DNA of 64,000 nucleotides from Tunturiibacter gelidiferens. GTDB lineage: Bacteria > Acidobacteriota > Terriglobia > Terriglobales > Acidobacteriaceae. The notes under the pieces were generated by a model that saw only the letters and a list, made by a program, of their open reading frames with translations, had not been told where the DNA came from and ran no database searches. The stretch spans positions 512,387 through 576,386 of the forward strand of contig NZ_JACHEB010000004.1 of assembly GCF_014201335.1 (NCBI RefSeq), read 5' to 3'. The position numbers and the translations under genes were made by a program. This document shows, piece by piece, positions 35,701 to 45,737 of the stretch (position 1 is its first letter; each line of letters opens with the position of its first letter).

Positions 35701-35970
35701 AGTCGCCGAGGCTAGTCGTGCTGTTGGAAGCTGGCAAACCCGAAGAGGGGGTATGAAAAACAACACTTTTGGGGGGGCTGTCTTTAGCTTGCCAACAGGC
35801 ATCTCGCGGACCCTCAGCTAACCCAATGTGGATCTCGAAGTTTGATGTCACTTCGGCGCAGGCGCAGAGATAGAATGAGGGACGCCTCCGCCGAATCATA
35901 TCGGTCAATGGTTAAAACGTTTGCGGCTGCGCTGTTCTAGGGAACGTTCGATTGGAGCCGAAGGATCGCA

Positions 35971-36600
35971 ATGAGTGAGATACGTACAATTAGGGTGCTT
36001 ACCGTCGACGATCATCCTCTCCTCAGAGCTGGAATCTCGGGTGCAATCAACGCGCAACCCGACATGTCCGTCGTGGCCGAAGCAGCAGATGGTGAGGAAG
36101 CAATTGCGTCCTTTCGAATACATCGCCCTGATGTAACCCTGATGGATATCAGGATGCCAAAGACGAATGGTATTGACGCAATCTCGGCCATCCGCAAGGA
36201 ATTCCCCAATGCTCGCGTCGTCGTCCTGACCACATACGGAGGGGATATTCAGGCTCTGCGGGCTTTCAAGGCCGGGGCGGTCGGTTACCTGTTGAAAAGT
36301 ATGTTGCGGACAGAGTTAATTGACACCATTCGGCTCGCTCATGCGGGTATGAGGCGGATCCCACCTGAGATAGCTCTGGAACTGGCTGAGCATGCTGGCG
36401 ACGATACCCTCACTACTCGGGAGATTGAAGTGCTGCGGGACGTAGCGAAGGGCAGTTCTAACAAAGTGATTGCAGCGCGGCTTGCGATCTCCGAGCACAC
36501 CGTCAAGGGCCATCTTAAGAATATTCTTTCCAAGCTCGACGCAAGTGATCGGACTCACGCGGTTATGATCGCGCTAAAGCGCGGCTTTCTCGACATCTGA
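35971..36600 (+). CDS. NarL/FixJ-family response regulator
   Basis: 209 residues. The receiver domain (1-122) has the acidic pair Asp13-Asp14, phospho-acceptor Asp59 in LMDIRMP, Thr87 and Lys109. A LuxR-type helix-turn-helix (about 143-205, LTTREIEVLRDVAKG and SEHTVKGHLKNILSKL) follows. All residues needed for phosphorylation are present. No histidine kinase gene is adjacent, so it is an orphan in this window. Possible targets are the divergent DoxX gene and the metal-efflux operon downstream. Confidence 0.93.
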   Translation: MSEIRTIRVLTVDDHPLLRAGISGAINAQPDMSVVAEAADGEEAIASFRIHRPDVTLMDIRMPKTNGIDAISAIRKEFPNARVVVLTTYGGDIQALRAFKAGAVGYLLKSMLRTELIDTIRLAHAGMRRIPPEIALELAEHAGDDTLTTREIEVLRDVAKGSSNKVIAARLAISEHTVKGHLKNILSKLDASDRTHAVMIALKRGFLDI

Positions 36601-36968
36601 GCGCAGCCGGGGGAGGCTGGATGGGCTCCGCGTAAATATCTCTGTCAATCTTTCATTCATGCGACGGCTGAATGTTTCTGGAGGCTTGCGAGATTGACAG
36701 CGCGATCTGGACCTGAAGGTCTTTCTCTCACATTGGAAGGCTCTTATTCCATAAGCGGTGATCAAGCCAATCCAGTTTTCGACCAAAAAATTGACGCGGA
36801 GATAGCAACCGAACGGTAAACTTTGGGTTAGATAACGCGAAGGCATGTCATATGACCCCGGAAATGCAGCTTTGGCTGGTTGAAGTGCGTCCAGATTGCG
36901 TGCTTCCGATAATCTCTAAAGATGGAAGAACTGTCGCTTGATTTCCCAGGGGATAAAGAATTTACACG
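36601..36968. other. Intergenic region ahead of the metal-efflux operon
   Basis: 368 bp with no gene seen. It should hold the promoter of the cusBAC-like operon. I found no clear metal-responsive operator (no CopY/MerR-type spaced palindrome) by eye. Confidence 0.5.
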
Positions 36969-38117
36969 ATGAGTCCGATCAGTTTCAGGCACCTCGCCAC
37001 TCTCTTGTTCTGCTTCGGCGCCTGCCTGTCGTCAGGCTGCAACGCCAAGCAGTCCGATCCCAAAAGCGAAGCTCCTCCCACGGCCATCGTTCAACCCGAC
37101 GCTGACCCGAATCTGGTTCACGTCGATCACCCGGATCAATTCACGCTCGTTGCTGCGACCGACTATGCAGCCGCCTCTTCCATTCAGGTCACTGGCACAG
37201 TCAATCCCGACATCTCCCGCACCATTCCCGTAATCTCCATCGCCTCTGGCCGCGTCGTTGAGGTACACGCGCGCATCGGCGACTATGTTAAAAAGGGCCA
37301 GCTTCTCATGGATGTTCAGAGCACCGACGTCTCGGGCGCTTTTAGCTCCTACCTGAAGGCGGTCAACGACGAGCGCCTCGCCAAGGTTCAGTTCGAAAGG
37401 GCCAAGCTCCTCAACGATAAGGGCGCTATTCCCAACAGTCAGGTCGAGATCGCTCAGAACGCCGAGGATGACGCGAAAGCGGCGCTTACAGCCTCGGAAG
37501 AGCAGCTCCGCGTTCTAGGCGTCGACAAAGATCACCCCGCCGCCACTGTCAAAGTGTACGCTCCGGCCTCCGGCTTCATCATCGCCCAAAACGTTACCAA
37601 CGCCGCCGCTGCCGGAGTAACCTTCGCCGGCTCGTCCAATGCCTTCACGATCGCCGACCTCTCGCATGTATGGATCATCTGCGACGTCTACGAGAACGAC
37701 CTTCCAACTGTGCATCTCGGCCAGAAGGCGGACATCCGCCTCAACGCCTATCCGGACCGTGTCCTCACCGGCGTGATCAGCGACATTGGCGCCGTCCTCG
37801 ATCCGCAGATCCGTACCGCAAAAGTTCGTATCCAGGTTGAAAATCCCAATACCTTAATGCGCATCGGCATGTTTGCCACTGTCACCATTCACGGGAAGAA
37901 TTCGCAGACCCACGTGCAAGTCCCGGCGACCGCGGTTCTTCATCTGCATGACCGCGACTGGGTCTACACTCCTGTCGGCGATGGTAAGTTCCGCCGGGTA
38001 CCGGTGCGTGGAGGCGCATCCTTACCGGGCAATATGCAGGAGATTATCTCCGGCCTTAACGCGGGCCAGCAGGTCGTCACCAACGCCCTCGCTCTCCAGA
38101 ACACGGCGGATCAGTAA
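36969..38117 (+). CDS. RND efflux periplasmic adaptor (CusB/CzcB-like lipoprotein)
   Basis: 382 residues. Lipoprotein signal with lipobox LSSGC (Cys24). Then the adaptor order: barrel-sandwich (VVEVHARIGDYVKKGQLLMDV), alpha hairpin of about 65 residues, VKVYAPASGFIIAQNVTNAAA, beta-barrel and membrane-proximal domain. It bridges the RND pump and the outer-membrane channel. No N-terminal Met-rich metal site is visible, so specificity (Cu, Ag, Co, Zn, Cd) is open. Its TAA overlaps the RND start (TAATG). The coding strand is C-rich at third positions, unlike genes at 1-14 kb. Confidence 0.9.
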   Translation: MSPISFRHLATLLFCFGACLSSGCNAKQSDPKSEAPPTAIVQPDADPNLVHVDHPDQFTLVAATDYAAASSIQVTGTVNPDISRTIPVISIASGRVVEVHARIGDYVKKGQLLMDVQSTDVSGAFSSYLKAVNDERLAKVQFERAKLLNDKGAIPNSQVEIAQNAEDDAKAALTASEEQLRVLGVDKDHPAATVKVYAPASGFIIAQNVTNAAAAGVTFAGSSNAFTIADLSHVWIICDVYENDLPTVHLGQKADIRLNAYPDRVLTGVISDIGAVLDPQIRTAKVRIQVENPNTLMRIGMFATVTIHGKNSQTHVQVPATAVLHLHDRDWVYTPVGDGKFRRVPVRGGASLPGNMQEIISGLNAGQQVVTNALALQNTADQ

Positions 38118-41100
38118 TGATTCGAGGGCTCGTCGACTTTGCACTGAACAATCGATGGATGGTTCTCGGTCTCTCCATCCTGCTCTTCGGTTGGGGAATC
38201 GTCTCCTTCCATAACCTGCCCGTCGAGGCCTATCCCGACGTTGCCAACAACTACGTCCAGATCATCACGCAATGGCCCGGACGCGCCGCGGAAGAAATTG
38301 AACAGCAGGTCACGATCCCGCTCGAGATCGGCATGGCCGGCATTCCCCACATGACCCATCTGCGGTCGACTTCTCTCGCCGGCATCTCCAGCCTCACTCT
38401 CATCTTCGACGACGAATCCGTCAACGATTGGAATCGTGAAAAGGTCCTCGAGCGGCTCTCTCAAGTCACGCTTCCCCCTGGCCTTCAGCCTCAGATGGGC
38501 ACCGACTGGAGTCCCGTCGGGCAAATCTACTGGTACACCCTGCGAAGTACCAACCCCCTCTACGACAACATGGACCTGAAGTCGCTTCAGGACTGGACAA
38601 TTGAAAAGCAACTCAAATCGGTCCCCGGTGTCGTTGACGTTTCCAGCTTCGGAGGTATGACACGCGAATACCAGGTCCGCGTTGATCCCGACAAACTCGT
38701 CTCGTATGGCGTCAGTATCGGCCAGGTTGAGCAGCAACTCGCCAACAACAACACCAACGCCGGCGGCAGCTTCATTGAAGAAGGCCAACAGCAAATCAAC
38801 GTCCGTGAGGTTGGTCTCTACCGAAGCACCCACGATATCGAGGAGACCGTCTTAAAGACGCAATCCGGCGCTCCGCTCCGCGTGAAAGATATCGCTACCG
38901 TCACCCAGGGCCCCAAGATCCGCCTTGGTCAGATCGGAAAATCATGCCGGTTTGGCGGCACTCCAAAGCCCCAACCGCTCAACTCCTCTACCGCCAGCGA
39001 CCCATGTATCGACCACAGTGAAAAGTCGAAGAAGGACGAACACGCCATCAACCGCGAGGATGGCAAGATCATCGATGACCCCGATGTCGTCGAAGGGATC
39101 GTAGCGTTGCAAAAGGGCGATGACTCCGAGTTTGCTCTCGCAGGGATTCACGAAAAGGTCGACGAACTCAACACGCGTATCCTTCCGCCCGGCGTAAAAC
39201 TTATACCCTTCCTCGACCGCAGCGACCTTCTCCACTACACCACCCACACGGTGCTGCACAACCTCACTGAAGGCATCATCCTCGTCATCATCATCCTCTT
39301 CCTCTTTCTGGGAAACGTCCGCGGCGCTCTCATCGTCTCGCTGACCATCCCGTTCTCCCTACTGTTTGCCTCCATCTGCCTCGACCTCCGTCACATCCCA
39401 GCCAATCTGCTCTCCCTCGGTGCACTCGACTTCGGCATGGTCGTCGACGGTGCCGTCGTGATGGTCGAGAACATCGTTCGGCACCTCAGCCACCAGCGCA
39501 AAGATACTCTCTCTCCAGCCGAACAAATTCGTGAGGCTGCGCACGAAGTGCAGCGGCCAGTCTTCTACGCGATTGGCATTATCATCACGGCCTACCTGCC
39601 CATCTTTACGTTGCAGGCTGTCGAAGGCAGACTCTTCCGCCCCATGGCCTGGACAGTGGCCTTCGCTCTTCTCGGCGCGTTGATCTTCTCCATCGTCATC
39701 GCACCGGTCCTGGCCAGTCTTCTGTTTCCGAAGGGTGCCTCAGAGTGGCAAAATCCCGTAATGGCGTGGCTCACCGACCGATACCGCCATGCCGCGCGTT
39801 GGGCCATCGAACATCGCTGGGTCACTCTCAGCGGAGCAGGCTTCGCGCTCGCCCTAGCCCTCTTCCTCGGTCTAAGCGGCGTCATCGGTTCAGAGTTCTT
39901 ACCCCACCTTGACGAAGGCGCGATCTGGGTTCGTGGCACTCTAGCTCCCAGCACCGGCCCTACCGAGAGCCTGCGCATCATGAATCAGGCGCGTATTGTC
40001 CTATCGTCTTTTCCCGAGGTGACAAAGGTAGTCAGCCAGACAGGGCGCCCCGATGACGGCACCGACGTCACCGGCTTCTTCAACACCGAATATTTTGTTG
40101 ACCTCAAACCCAAAGCAGATTGGCGTCCTCCTTTTAGACAGAACAAGGATGAGTTGATTGGTGCGATGGATCGCGAACTCGAAAAGATCCCCGGCGTCAT
40201 CTGGAACTTCTCCCAGCCCATCTCCGACAACGTCGAAGAGGCCGTCAGCGGTGTCAAGGGTGAGCTGGCAGTCAAGATCTATGGAGACGACCTCAAAACC
40301 CTCGAACAGCTGGGAGATCAGATCGTCTCCATCATGAGCAAGATCAAGGGCGTCCAGGATCTCGGTCTCTTCCGTGTCATCGGTCAGCCCAACCTGAACT
40401 ACTCCGTCGATCGCCTCGCCGCCGCCCGATACGGCATCAACGTTGCGGATATTCAGGATGCTATCCAGACCGCCGTTGGTGGTAACGCGGTGACCCAGGT
40501 ACTGCAAGGCGAAGCGCGTTACGACCTTGTCGTCCGGTACCCTCAGCAATACCGCGACACCCAGGATGCTATTGATAAAATCCGTCTCCTTTCCCCATCT
40601 GGCGAGCGCGTTTCGCTGGCCCAGTTGACCAAAGTAAAGATGGAGGACGGCGCTGAGACCATCGGCCGAGAGGCAGGGCAGCGTTTCGTTGCGATCAAAT
40701 ACAGTGTCCGCGACCGCGATCTCGGCAGCACGGTCGAAGAGGCCATCGGCAAAGTCAACGATCAGGTCAAACTCCCGCCCGGCTACAAAACGGACTGGGC
40801 TGGGGAATACGAGAGCCAGAAGCGTTCTTCACGTCGTCTCATGTTGGTTCTTCCCATCACCATCCTGCTCATCTTCATCATCCTCTACTCCATGTTCCAC
40901 TCCGGTAAGTGGGCCGGCCTCATTCTCATCAACGTCTCCATGGCTCCAGTAGGCGGGCTACTTGCATTGCTCTTCACCCACACCAACTTCAGCGTCTCGT
41001 CCGGCGTCGGCTTCCTCGCGCTCTTTGGCGTCTCGGTGCAGACCGGCGTCATCATGCTGGAATACATCAACCAGATGCGTGTTCGCGGCCACTCCATCGA

Positions 41101-41356
41101 AGAGTCCGCCATCGAAGGCGCGGTACTCCGCCTTCGCCCCATCATGATGACCATGCTCGTTGCCACCCTTGGTCTTCTCCCCGCTGCAACCTCGCACGGC
41201 ATCGGGTCAGATTCGCAGCGACCCTTTGCCATGGTTATCGTTGGCGGCCTTATCGGCGCGCTCATGATCAGCGTCTTTCTTCTTCCCACCTTGTACGTCT
41301 GGATCGCAAGGCCCGACGACGTTCTGCCCACACCCGAGACGGAGTTCGAGAACTAA
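38117..41356 (+). CDS. Heavy-metal efflux RND transporter (CusA/CzcA family)
   Basis: 1079 residues, 12 transmembrane segments: one at about 10-30, a cluster at 375-560, one at 575-600, and a second cluster at 915-1070. The heavy-metal RND proton-relay motif is seen in LGALDFGMVVDGAVVMVENI (two Asp, one Glu). Porter domains have WPGRAAEEIEQQVTIPLE and TGRPDDGTDVTGFF. Between GQIGK (about residue 275) and REDGKIIDD there is a stretch of about 30 polar residues rich in Ser/Pro/Lys that I believe is an insertion relative to the family. Exports divalent or monovalent metal cations. Overlaps the next gene's possible start by TAATG. Confidence 0.93.
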   Translation: MIRGLVDFALNNRWMVLGLSILLFGWGIVSFHNLPVEAYPDVANNYVQIITQWPGRAAEEIEQQVTIPLEIGMAGIPHMTHLRSTSLAGISSLTLIFDDESVNDWNREKVLERLSQVTLPPGLQPQMGTDWSPVGQIYWYTLRSTNPLYDNMDLKSLQDWTIEKQLKSVPGVVDVSSFGGMTREYQVRVDPDKLVSYGVSIGQVEQQLANNNTNAGGSFIEEGQQQINVREVGLYRSTHDIEETVLKTQSGAPLRVKDIATVTQGPKIRLGQIGKSCRFGGTPKPQPLNSSTASDPCIDHSEKSKKDEHAINREDGKIIDDPDVVEGIVALQKGDDSEFALAGIHEKVDELNTRILPPGVKLIPFLDRSDLLHYTTHTVLHNLTEGIILVIIILFLFLGNVRGALIVSLTIPFSLLFASICLDLRHIPANLLSLGALDFGMVVDGAVVMVENIVRHLSHQRKDTLSPAEQIREAAHEVQRPVFYAIGIIITAYLPIFTLQAVEGRLFRPMAWTVAFALLGALIFSIVIAPVLASLLFPKGASEWQNPVMAWLTDRYRHAARWAIEHRWVTLSGAGFALALALFLGLSGVIGSEFLPHLDEGAIWVRGTLAPSTGPTESLRIMNQARIVLSSFPEVTKVVSQTGRPDDGTDVTGFFNTEYFVDLKPKADWRPPFRQNKDELIGAMDRELEKIPGVIWNFSQPISDNVEEAVSGVKGELAVKIYGDDLKTLEQLGDQIVSIMSKIKGVQDLGLFRVIGQPNLNYSVDRLAAARYGINVADIQDAIQTAVGGNAVTQVLQGEARYDLVVRYPQQYRDTQDAIDKIRLLSPSGERVSLAQLTKVKMEDGAETIGREAGQRFVAIKYSVRDRDLGSTVEEAIGKVNDQVKLPPGYKTDWAGEYESQKRSSRRLMLVLPITILLIFIILYSMFHSGKWAGLILINVSMAPVGGLLALLFTHTNFSVSSGVGFLALFGVSVQTGVIMLEYINQMRVRGHSIEESAIEGAVLRLRPIMMTMLVATLGLLPAATSHGIGSDSQRPFAMVIVGGLIGALMISVFLLPTLYVWIARPDDVLPTPETEFEN

Positions 41357-41418
41357 TGCTGTTCAACCGCGCAGGCCGATCTTCAACGACTCTCACCCAA
41401 GCCACGGAAGGAGGTTCC

Positions 41419-42720
41419 ATGATCGCAAAGTCAGATACAAGACACCGGAGCCTCCTCGCTGCTGCCTGCATTCTGTTCTTGCCCTGCGTCGGCTTCGCTC
41501 AGACTCCACAGCCTCCCAGCTCGCCCAACGCGATCACCATGCAGCAGGCCGTCGATCTGGCGCGCGCCAAGAATCCGACACTGCTAGCCGCGCAGCAGAA
41601 CCTGCTCTCGGTCAAGGCTCAGGAGATCCAGGCCGGTGTCCGCGCCAATCCGTACTTCACCGCGTCCGGTGGAAACCTCACCGAAACCGACAGCAATGTC
41701 AATCCCTATAACTTCACCCTTGGCGTTGGGCGCCTCTTCGAGCGCGGAGAGAAACGCCGCTGGCGCCTCGATGTCGCCCGCTCCACTACTGTCCAGACAG
41801 ACGCCCAGCTTCAACTCACCATCCAGCAGACCATTCTCGCGGTCAACCAAGCGTTCACTAACTTCGTTATCGCTAAGGCCGCCAAAAAAATCGCAGACGA
41901 CAACCTCGCCGACTACAGGCGTGAACTGCAGATCAGCCATGACCGGTATATGGCCGGCGACATCGCCAAGCTCGACTTCGAGCGCCTCGACCTGCAGCTT
42001 GCCCAGTTTGAAACCGATGAATCCAACGCCATCACCGCAGCCCAGCAGGCCTCCGACCAGCTTCAGGTCCTCCTCGGAAACGACAAGCCGCGTACTGACT
42101 TCGACGTGATCGGCGACGTCGTTCCCCCTCCTATCTCCTTCACGATGGAAGACCTCGAACTGAAAGGCCTGGCTGCCCGGCCCGACCTTAAGGCCGCCAT
42201 CGCCGCGGTCGCCGTCGCGGACGCCAGCGTCAAGCTGGCCTACGCCAACGGTACCGCTGACCCCACGCTGGAGGCCGACTACAACCATAACGGCGAAAAT
42301 GGCCTCCCCAACGACACCGCTGCCGACAACTCCGTCGGCTTCGTCTTCAACATCCCGATCCGCATCTTTGACCGCAACCAGGGCAATAAGGAAACCGCCA
42401 AGTTCACCGCGCAGGCCAGCCGCTTTTCCGTTACCGCCGCCCACAACCAGGTCATCTCCGACGTCGACCAGGCGTACTCCGGATACTTCAACGCGAGAGT
42501 GCTCTCTGATCGCTACAACGGCCACTACCTCGACGAAGCGAAGGACGTTCTCGATATCGCGCAGTTCAGTTACCAACACGGTGGTCTCGCTCTGATCGAC
42601 TATCTCGACGCCCTCCGCCAATCGCGCTCGGTCACGTCGGACGCACTCAATGCATATTCCCAGACCTGGATGGCAATCCACCAGCTCAGTTTCGCCACCG
42701 CCACCGAGATGATCCCGTAG
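41419..42720 (+). CDS. TolC family outer-membrane protein (CusC/CzcC-like)
   Basis: 433 residues from ATG 41419, which has AAGGAGG five bases upstream and starts a signal peptide ending at FAQ. An upstream ATG at 41356 overlapping the RND stop codon (TAATG) is possible but would add 21 residues before the signal. Two outer-membrane-efflux repeats are visible (MQQAVDLARAKNPTLLAAQQN; ALIDYLDALRQSRSV). It completes the CusBAC-type tripartite pump. Last gene of the operon; after it comes an ACCACG-rich intergenic stretch. Confidence 0.9.
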   Translation: MIAKSDTRHRSLLAAACILFLPCVGFAQTPQPPSSPNAITMQQAVDLARAKNPTLLAAQQNLLSVKAQEIQAGVRANPYFTASGGNLTETDSNVNPYNFTLGVGRLFERGEKRRWRLDVARSTTVQTDAQLQLTIQQTILAVNQAFTNFVIAKAAKKIADDNLADYRRELQISHDRYMAGDIAKLDFERLDLQLAQFETDESNAITAAQQASDQLQVLLGNDKPRTDFDVIGDVVPPPISFTMEDLELKGLAARPDLKAAIAAVAVADASVKLAYANGTADPTLEADYNHNGENGLPNDTAADNSVGFVFNIPIRIFDRNQGNKETAKFTAQASRFSVTAAHNQVISDVDQAYSGYFNARVLSDRYNGHYLDEAKDVLDIAQFSYQHGGLALIDYLDALRQSRSVTSDALNAYSQTWMAIHQLSFATATEMIP

Positions 42721-42800
42721 TCGTACTAGGCCGAAACGGGTGGCATCAATTGCCAAGCGAAGGATCAAAAATAAAATTGAAAACGTGGCGTATTTTTTGC

Positions 42801-42915
42801 ACCGCAAAAAGCGGATGCTAGAAAACCACGTTTACCACGCAATGCACCACAGTCACACCACGTTTTCACCACGACTTGCAGCAGGAAATCGTGAAAAACC
42901 CCTGCAAAACACCGC
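42801..42915. repeat. ACCACG-rich short-repeat array
   Basis: Between two convergent genes. Four exact ACCACG copies (42825, 42834, 42857, 42868) plus an ACCACA (42845) lie within 49 bp, flanked by ACCGCAAA at 42801 and again near 42909. It is a degenerate intergenic repeat of unknown origin. Confidence 0.55.
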
Positions 42916-42953
42916 AAACTCCACAGAAAACTAAAATCTTCGGTGCGGCTCCG

Positions 42954-43751
42954 TTAGACCTGCGAGTTCTGAAAAGGAGAGTTGTGGATCTGCTCGTAGA
43001 AATTGCTCCGCTTGTAATTGCGAATGAAGTGCGAGCAGATATCTTCGTTGCAGGTGCCTTCAGTTGTCTGCGTCTTATGTTCGAAGCCACCAAGGAATGC
43101 GTTGGCGATATCGTGCTTGAAGTTCACGCGAGGGTACTGTGCGACGATTGTCTTCCGCAGATCATCGGGGAAAGTTTCATAGCCTATGCCAAGAACGTCG
43201 AGGCCAACCCCGTTGTAGAGCAGTTCGACCTCGATCGGCTTGTACTGTACTATGCCCGGGGTTGTGTGCAAAGAGATCGCATCCCATGCCACCTGAATAC
43301 GCGCTGCCGGCACGTTATGATGCTCCAGGAACTGCCGGACGGCATTCGCACCATCGACCTCAAAACGATCCTCGGCGCTTGAGAACTTCTTCAGAAGTCC
43401 CATGTCGTGAAATGCAGCACAGACGAAGAGCAACTCCTGGTCGTAGTGCTGACCCGTCTGGCGGCCAAGTTCATTCGCCCAGAAGAACACGCGATGAGAA
43501 TGGTTGAACAGCAACTGCGTACTGAACTCATGAAGGAGTCCGGTCGCTTCGCGAGTCAGCTGCGTATCGGGAACTCCCGGCTGAGCGTGCTGGAACTTTT
43601 CCTGAGGCGCGGGGACGGGCAGAATTACCTTCGGATGTCGAAAGGTAGGTCTCACTTCAGCGGTTGTTGTCTCTATAATTTTGGCTGGTGAGTTGCCGTC
43701 CGCAATTGCTTCTTGCGCAGCCGAACTGTTCGATACGGATTGTTTGGTCAT
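42954..43751 (-). CDS. HD-domain metal-dependent phosphohydrolase-like protein
   Basis: 265 residues, with a polar N-terminal tail (1-60). HD signature residues: His in NHSHRVFFWANELG (about 84), His-Asp in CAAFHDMGL (about 113-114) and a distal Asp in DAISLHTTP/FKHDIANAF. This order resembles cyanamide hydratase (Ddi2-like) and related HD proteins as well as small nucleotide phosphohydrolases. The substrate is unknown. Not part of an obvious operon; convergent with the efflux operon. Confidence 0.82.
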   Translation of the reverse strand: MTKQSVSNSSAAQEAIADGNSPAKIIETTTAEVRPTFRHPKVILPVPAPQEKFQHAQPGVPDTQLTREATGLLHEFSTQLLFNHSHRVFFWANELGRQTGQHYDQELLFVCAAFHDMGLLKKFSSAEDRFEVDGANAVRQFLEHHNVPAARIQVAWDAISLHTTPGIVQYKPIEVELLYNGVGLDVLGIGYETFPDDLRKTIVAQYPRVNFKHDIANAFLGGFEHKTQTTEGTCNEDICSHFIRNYKRSNFYEQIHNSPFQNSQV

Positions 43752-43858
43752 CGGTTTATCTCCTATGCGGTTGTTCTCACTACGAAATCAGCTTAGATTC
43801 GATACCCGGATGCCGCCACGACATCCTTCCGACACTTTCGGACATCGTTATACGATGT

Positions 43859-44806
43859 TTACTTCTTTGCGCGCTTGAATCGCTCCGTGTATTCGCCCGC
43901 GGTAATCCCGATAACGCGGTGGAAAGTTCGGCGCATGGAGTCTGCGGAGCCGAATCCACAGGCCTCCGCAATTTCTTTGAGTCCCATCGACGAACTATCA
44001 ATCATTTGCTGAGCCGCCTCGACCCGCAGACGATCAACGAACTGCCCCGGGTTCATCTTCATCTCTCGCAGACATACGCGAGAGAAATGTCTCGGGCTCA
44101 TTCCAATTCTTTCCGCAAGTGCATCAACCGACAAATTCGCTTTCAGATTTTCGAGCATATACACCTGTAATTCGCGTAGCGGCTCAGAGGTCGTGACCTG
44201 TCGGGAGAGCATGTGGCTGTATTGGGCCTGGCCTCCGGGCCGAACCAGGAACATGACAAGCTGTCTGGCGACACTCAGAGCGGTTTGGTGGCCGTGGTCC
44301 TCCTCAACGAGAGCGAGCGAGAGATCGATTCCCGCGGTGATTCCCGCTGAGGTGTAGATGGATCCATCGCGCAAGAAGATGGGGTTGGGAAAGACGTTCA
44401 CTTTAGGAAACTCACGAGCCAAACGATCACAGAATTTCCAATGGGTGACAACCCGCTTGCCGTCTAGAAGCCCTGCAGCAGCGAGCAGGAAGACGCCGGT
44501 GCAAATGGAAGCGACACGTCGTGATCGTCCAGCGGCGTCGGCGATCCAGCGTACGTAATCGAGGTCGTACTCACCGCATTCGGCGCCAGGTCCACCAGCA
44601 ATGACAAGAGTGTCAATCGAACCGGACACATTGGTGGCTGAGACTGCGCCGGATAGGGTGATTCCTCGATTCGTCCTGAGTTGTCCCGTTCCATCCAAGG
44701 AGACGATCTCCACTTGATAGTCCGAAACATTCGAGAACACTTCGAGTGGACCCGTCACGTCGAGGACCTGGACCGGTGGCGGCCCACTGATGACGACCTT
44801 GCGCAT
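43859..44806 (-). CDS. GlxA-type transcriptional regulator (DJ-1/PfpI domain plus AraC helix-turn-helix)
   Basis: 315 residues from ATG 44806. Residues 3-175 form a DJ-1/PfpI-like domain (VLDVTGPLEVFS; nucleophile elbow VASICTGVFLLAAAG with Cys); residues 215-312 form the AraC double helix-turn-helix (VDALAERIGMSPRHFSRV; IAEACGFGSADSMRRTF). The Cys suggests a possible redox or ligand sensor, but GlxA-type regulators usually lack enzyme activity. The frame extends 32 codons further upstream to a TTG without support. Directly upstream are remains of an SDR gene, a common target of such regulators. Confidence 0.9.
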   Translation of the reverse strand: MRKVVISGPPPVQVLDVTGPLEVFSNVSDYQVEIVSLDGTGQLRTNRGITLSGAVSATNVSGSIDTLVIAGGPGAECGEYDLDYVRWIADAAGRSRRVASICTGVFLLAAAGLLDGKRVVTHWKFCDRLAREFPKVNVFPNPIFLRDGSIYTSAGITAGIDLSLALVEEDHGHQTALSVARQLVMFLVRPGGQAQYSHMLSRQVTTSEPLRELQVYMLENLKANLSVDALAERIGMSPRHFSRVCLREMKMNPGQFVDRLRVEAAQQMIDSSSMGLKEIAEACGFGSADSMRRTFHRVIGITAGEYTERFKRAKK

Positions 44807-44902
44807 GAATCCATAGTATTCCCGCGCGTCGGTCTCAGATTTCTTCGTTTCCTCCAAAGTACTTGCAGGAAAAGAGCGGAATAGTTGGGGAGAGGGTCCC
44901 AA

Positions 44903-45387
44903 TCAACATACCCAGACGCTTACGACGGAGCTGATATTGATGACGCTACCTCCGGTTTTTCGAGGGTGGGGAAGAGCTGCTTGAGTCACCAGGATTGTTC
45001 TAAGCACATTGAGGTCAAAGAGCCGGTGAAAATGATCGTTCGTAATTTCTTCCAAAGGAATGTACTCATACGCACCCGCATTGTTGACGAGAATGTCTAC
45101 TGAGCCAAAGCCTTTGACAGCTTCCTCCAGCATGCTTTGTACCTCATCTCACTTTGAAACATCTGCGCGGAGCGCAATTGCTCTACCACCAGACGCCACA
45201 ATGTCGGCGACTACTTCATCCGCTTCTGATTTCTCGAGAGGATAGTTCACGATTACAGCAGCACCTTCCAGACCAAATCTGTGCGCAATCGCGGCGCCAA
45301 AACCCATTGACGCTCCGTTACGAGAGCTACTTTTCCTTTGAGCCGGCCATGACTATCTCCCGCTGAGTTTATTTTTTTAGTACTCAT
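44903..45387 (-). pseudogene. Broken short-chain dehydrogenase (SDR) gene
   Basis: Translation from ATG 45387 gives the start of an SDR (LKGKVALVT), then the frame breaks. Wild-type should read VTGASMGFG; the run of G in GGGAGCG is one base short (CC instead of CCC at 45315 on the + strand). After the shift the frame reads AIAHRFGLEGAAVIVNYPLEKSE and continues to an in-frame TGA at 45149-45151 in place of a Trp codon (SK-W-DEV). Beyond it, VDILVNNAGAYEYIPLEEIT matches the NNAG motif and ISSV the Ser region. The chain stops before the catalytic Tyr/Lys, so the 3' half is missing. Three independent lesions mean it is dead. Confidence 0.88.
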
Positions 45388-45737
45388 GTCGAACACTCAT
45401 TGACCGACACAAGGTGAGCACGACTAAACCGCGGTGAGAGTCATCCGCTATAGGCTTCCGAGAAAGGTACATATCGAAGCCTACACGCGGCCCAGGGTGA
45501 CCACAAATGCGCTTCGATTGCTATTAGGAAGTATCCGCATCCGAGACACGTCATGTTCCTCGGATTACTTCCGACAAGTCGACTGTGCCAAGGGGTCGAA
45601 AATCTTTTGCGTCAAAGACTGCGTCCCCTGCAACAGCCTCTCTCGATGAGCGTCTGTGCCTCGTCTTCAGGGGTGCCTTTGAGTTTTAACGTCCGATTGC
45701 TGACACGCTTCTTCAAGCGTCTCCCGAATCTATCCAC
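45388..45737. other. Degraded stretch between SDR and TetR remnants
   Basis: 350 bp without an intact gene. Short - strand frames (for example a piece reading KGTPEDEAQTLIE) look coding but I cannot assign them. Probably further decayed sequence of the same lost module. Confidence 0.4.

Noticed and set aside
42954..43751. HD protein as part of a signalling or defence system with the GlxA regulator
   Set aside because: The two are separate transcription units over 100 bp apart and no CRISPR, nucleotidyltransferase or effector neighbour exists.
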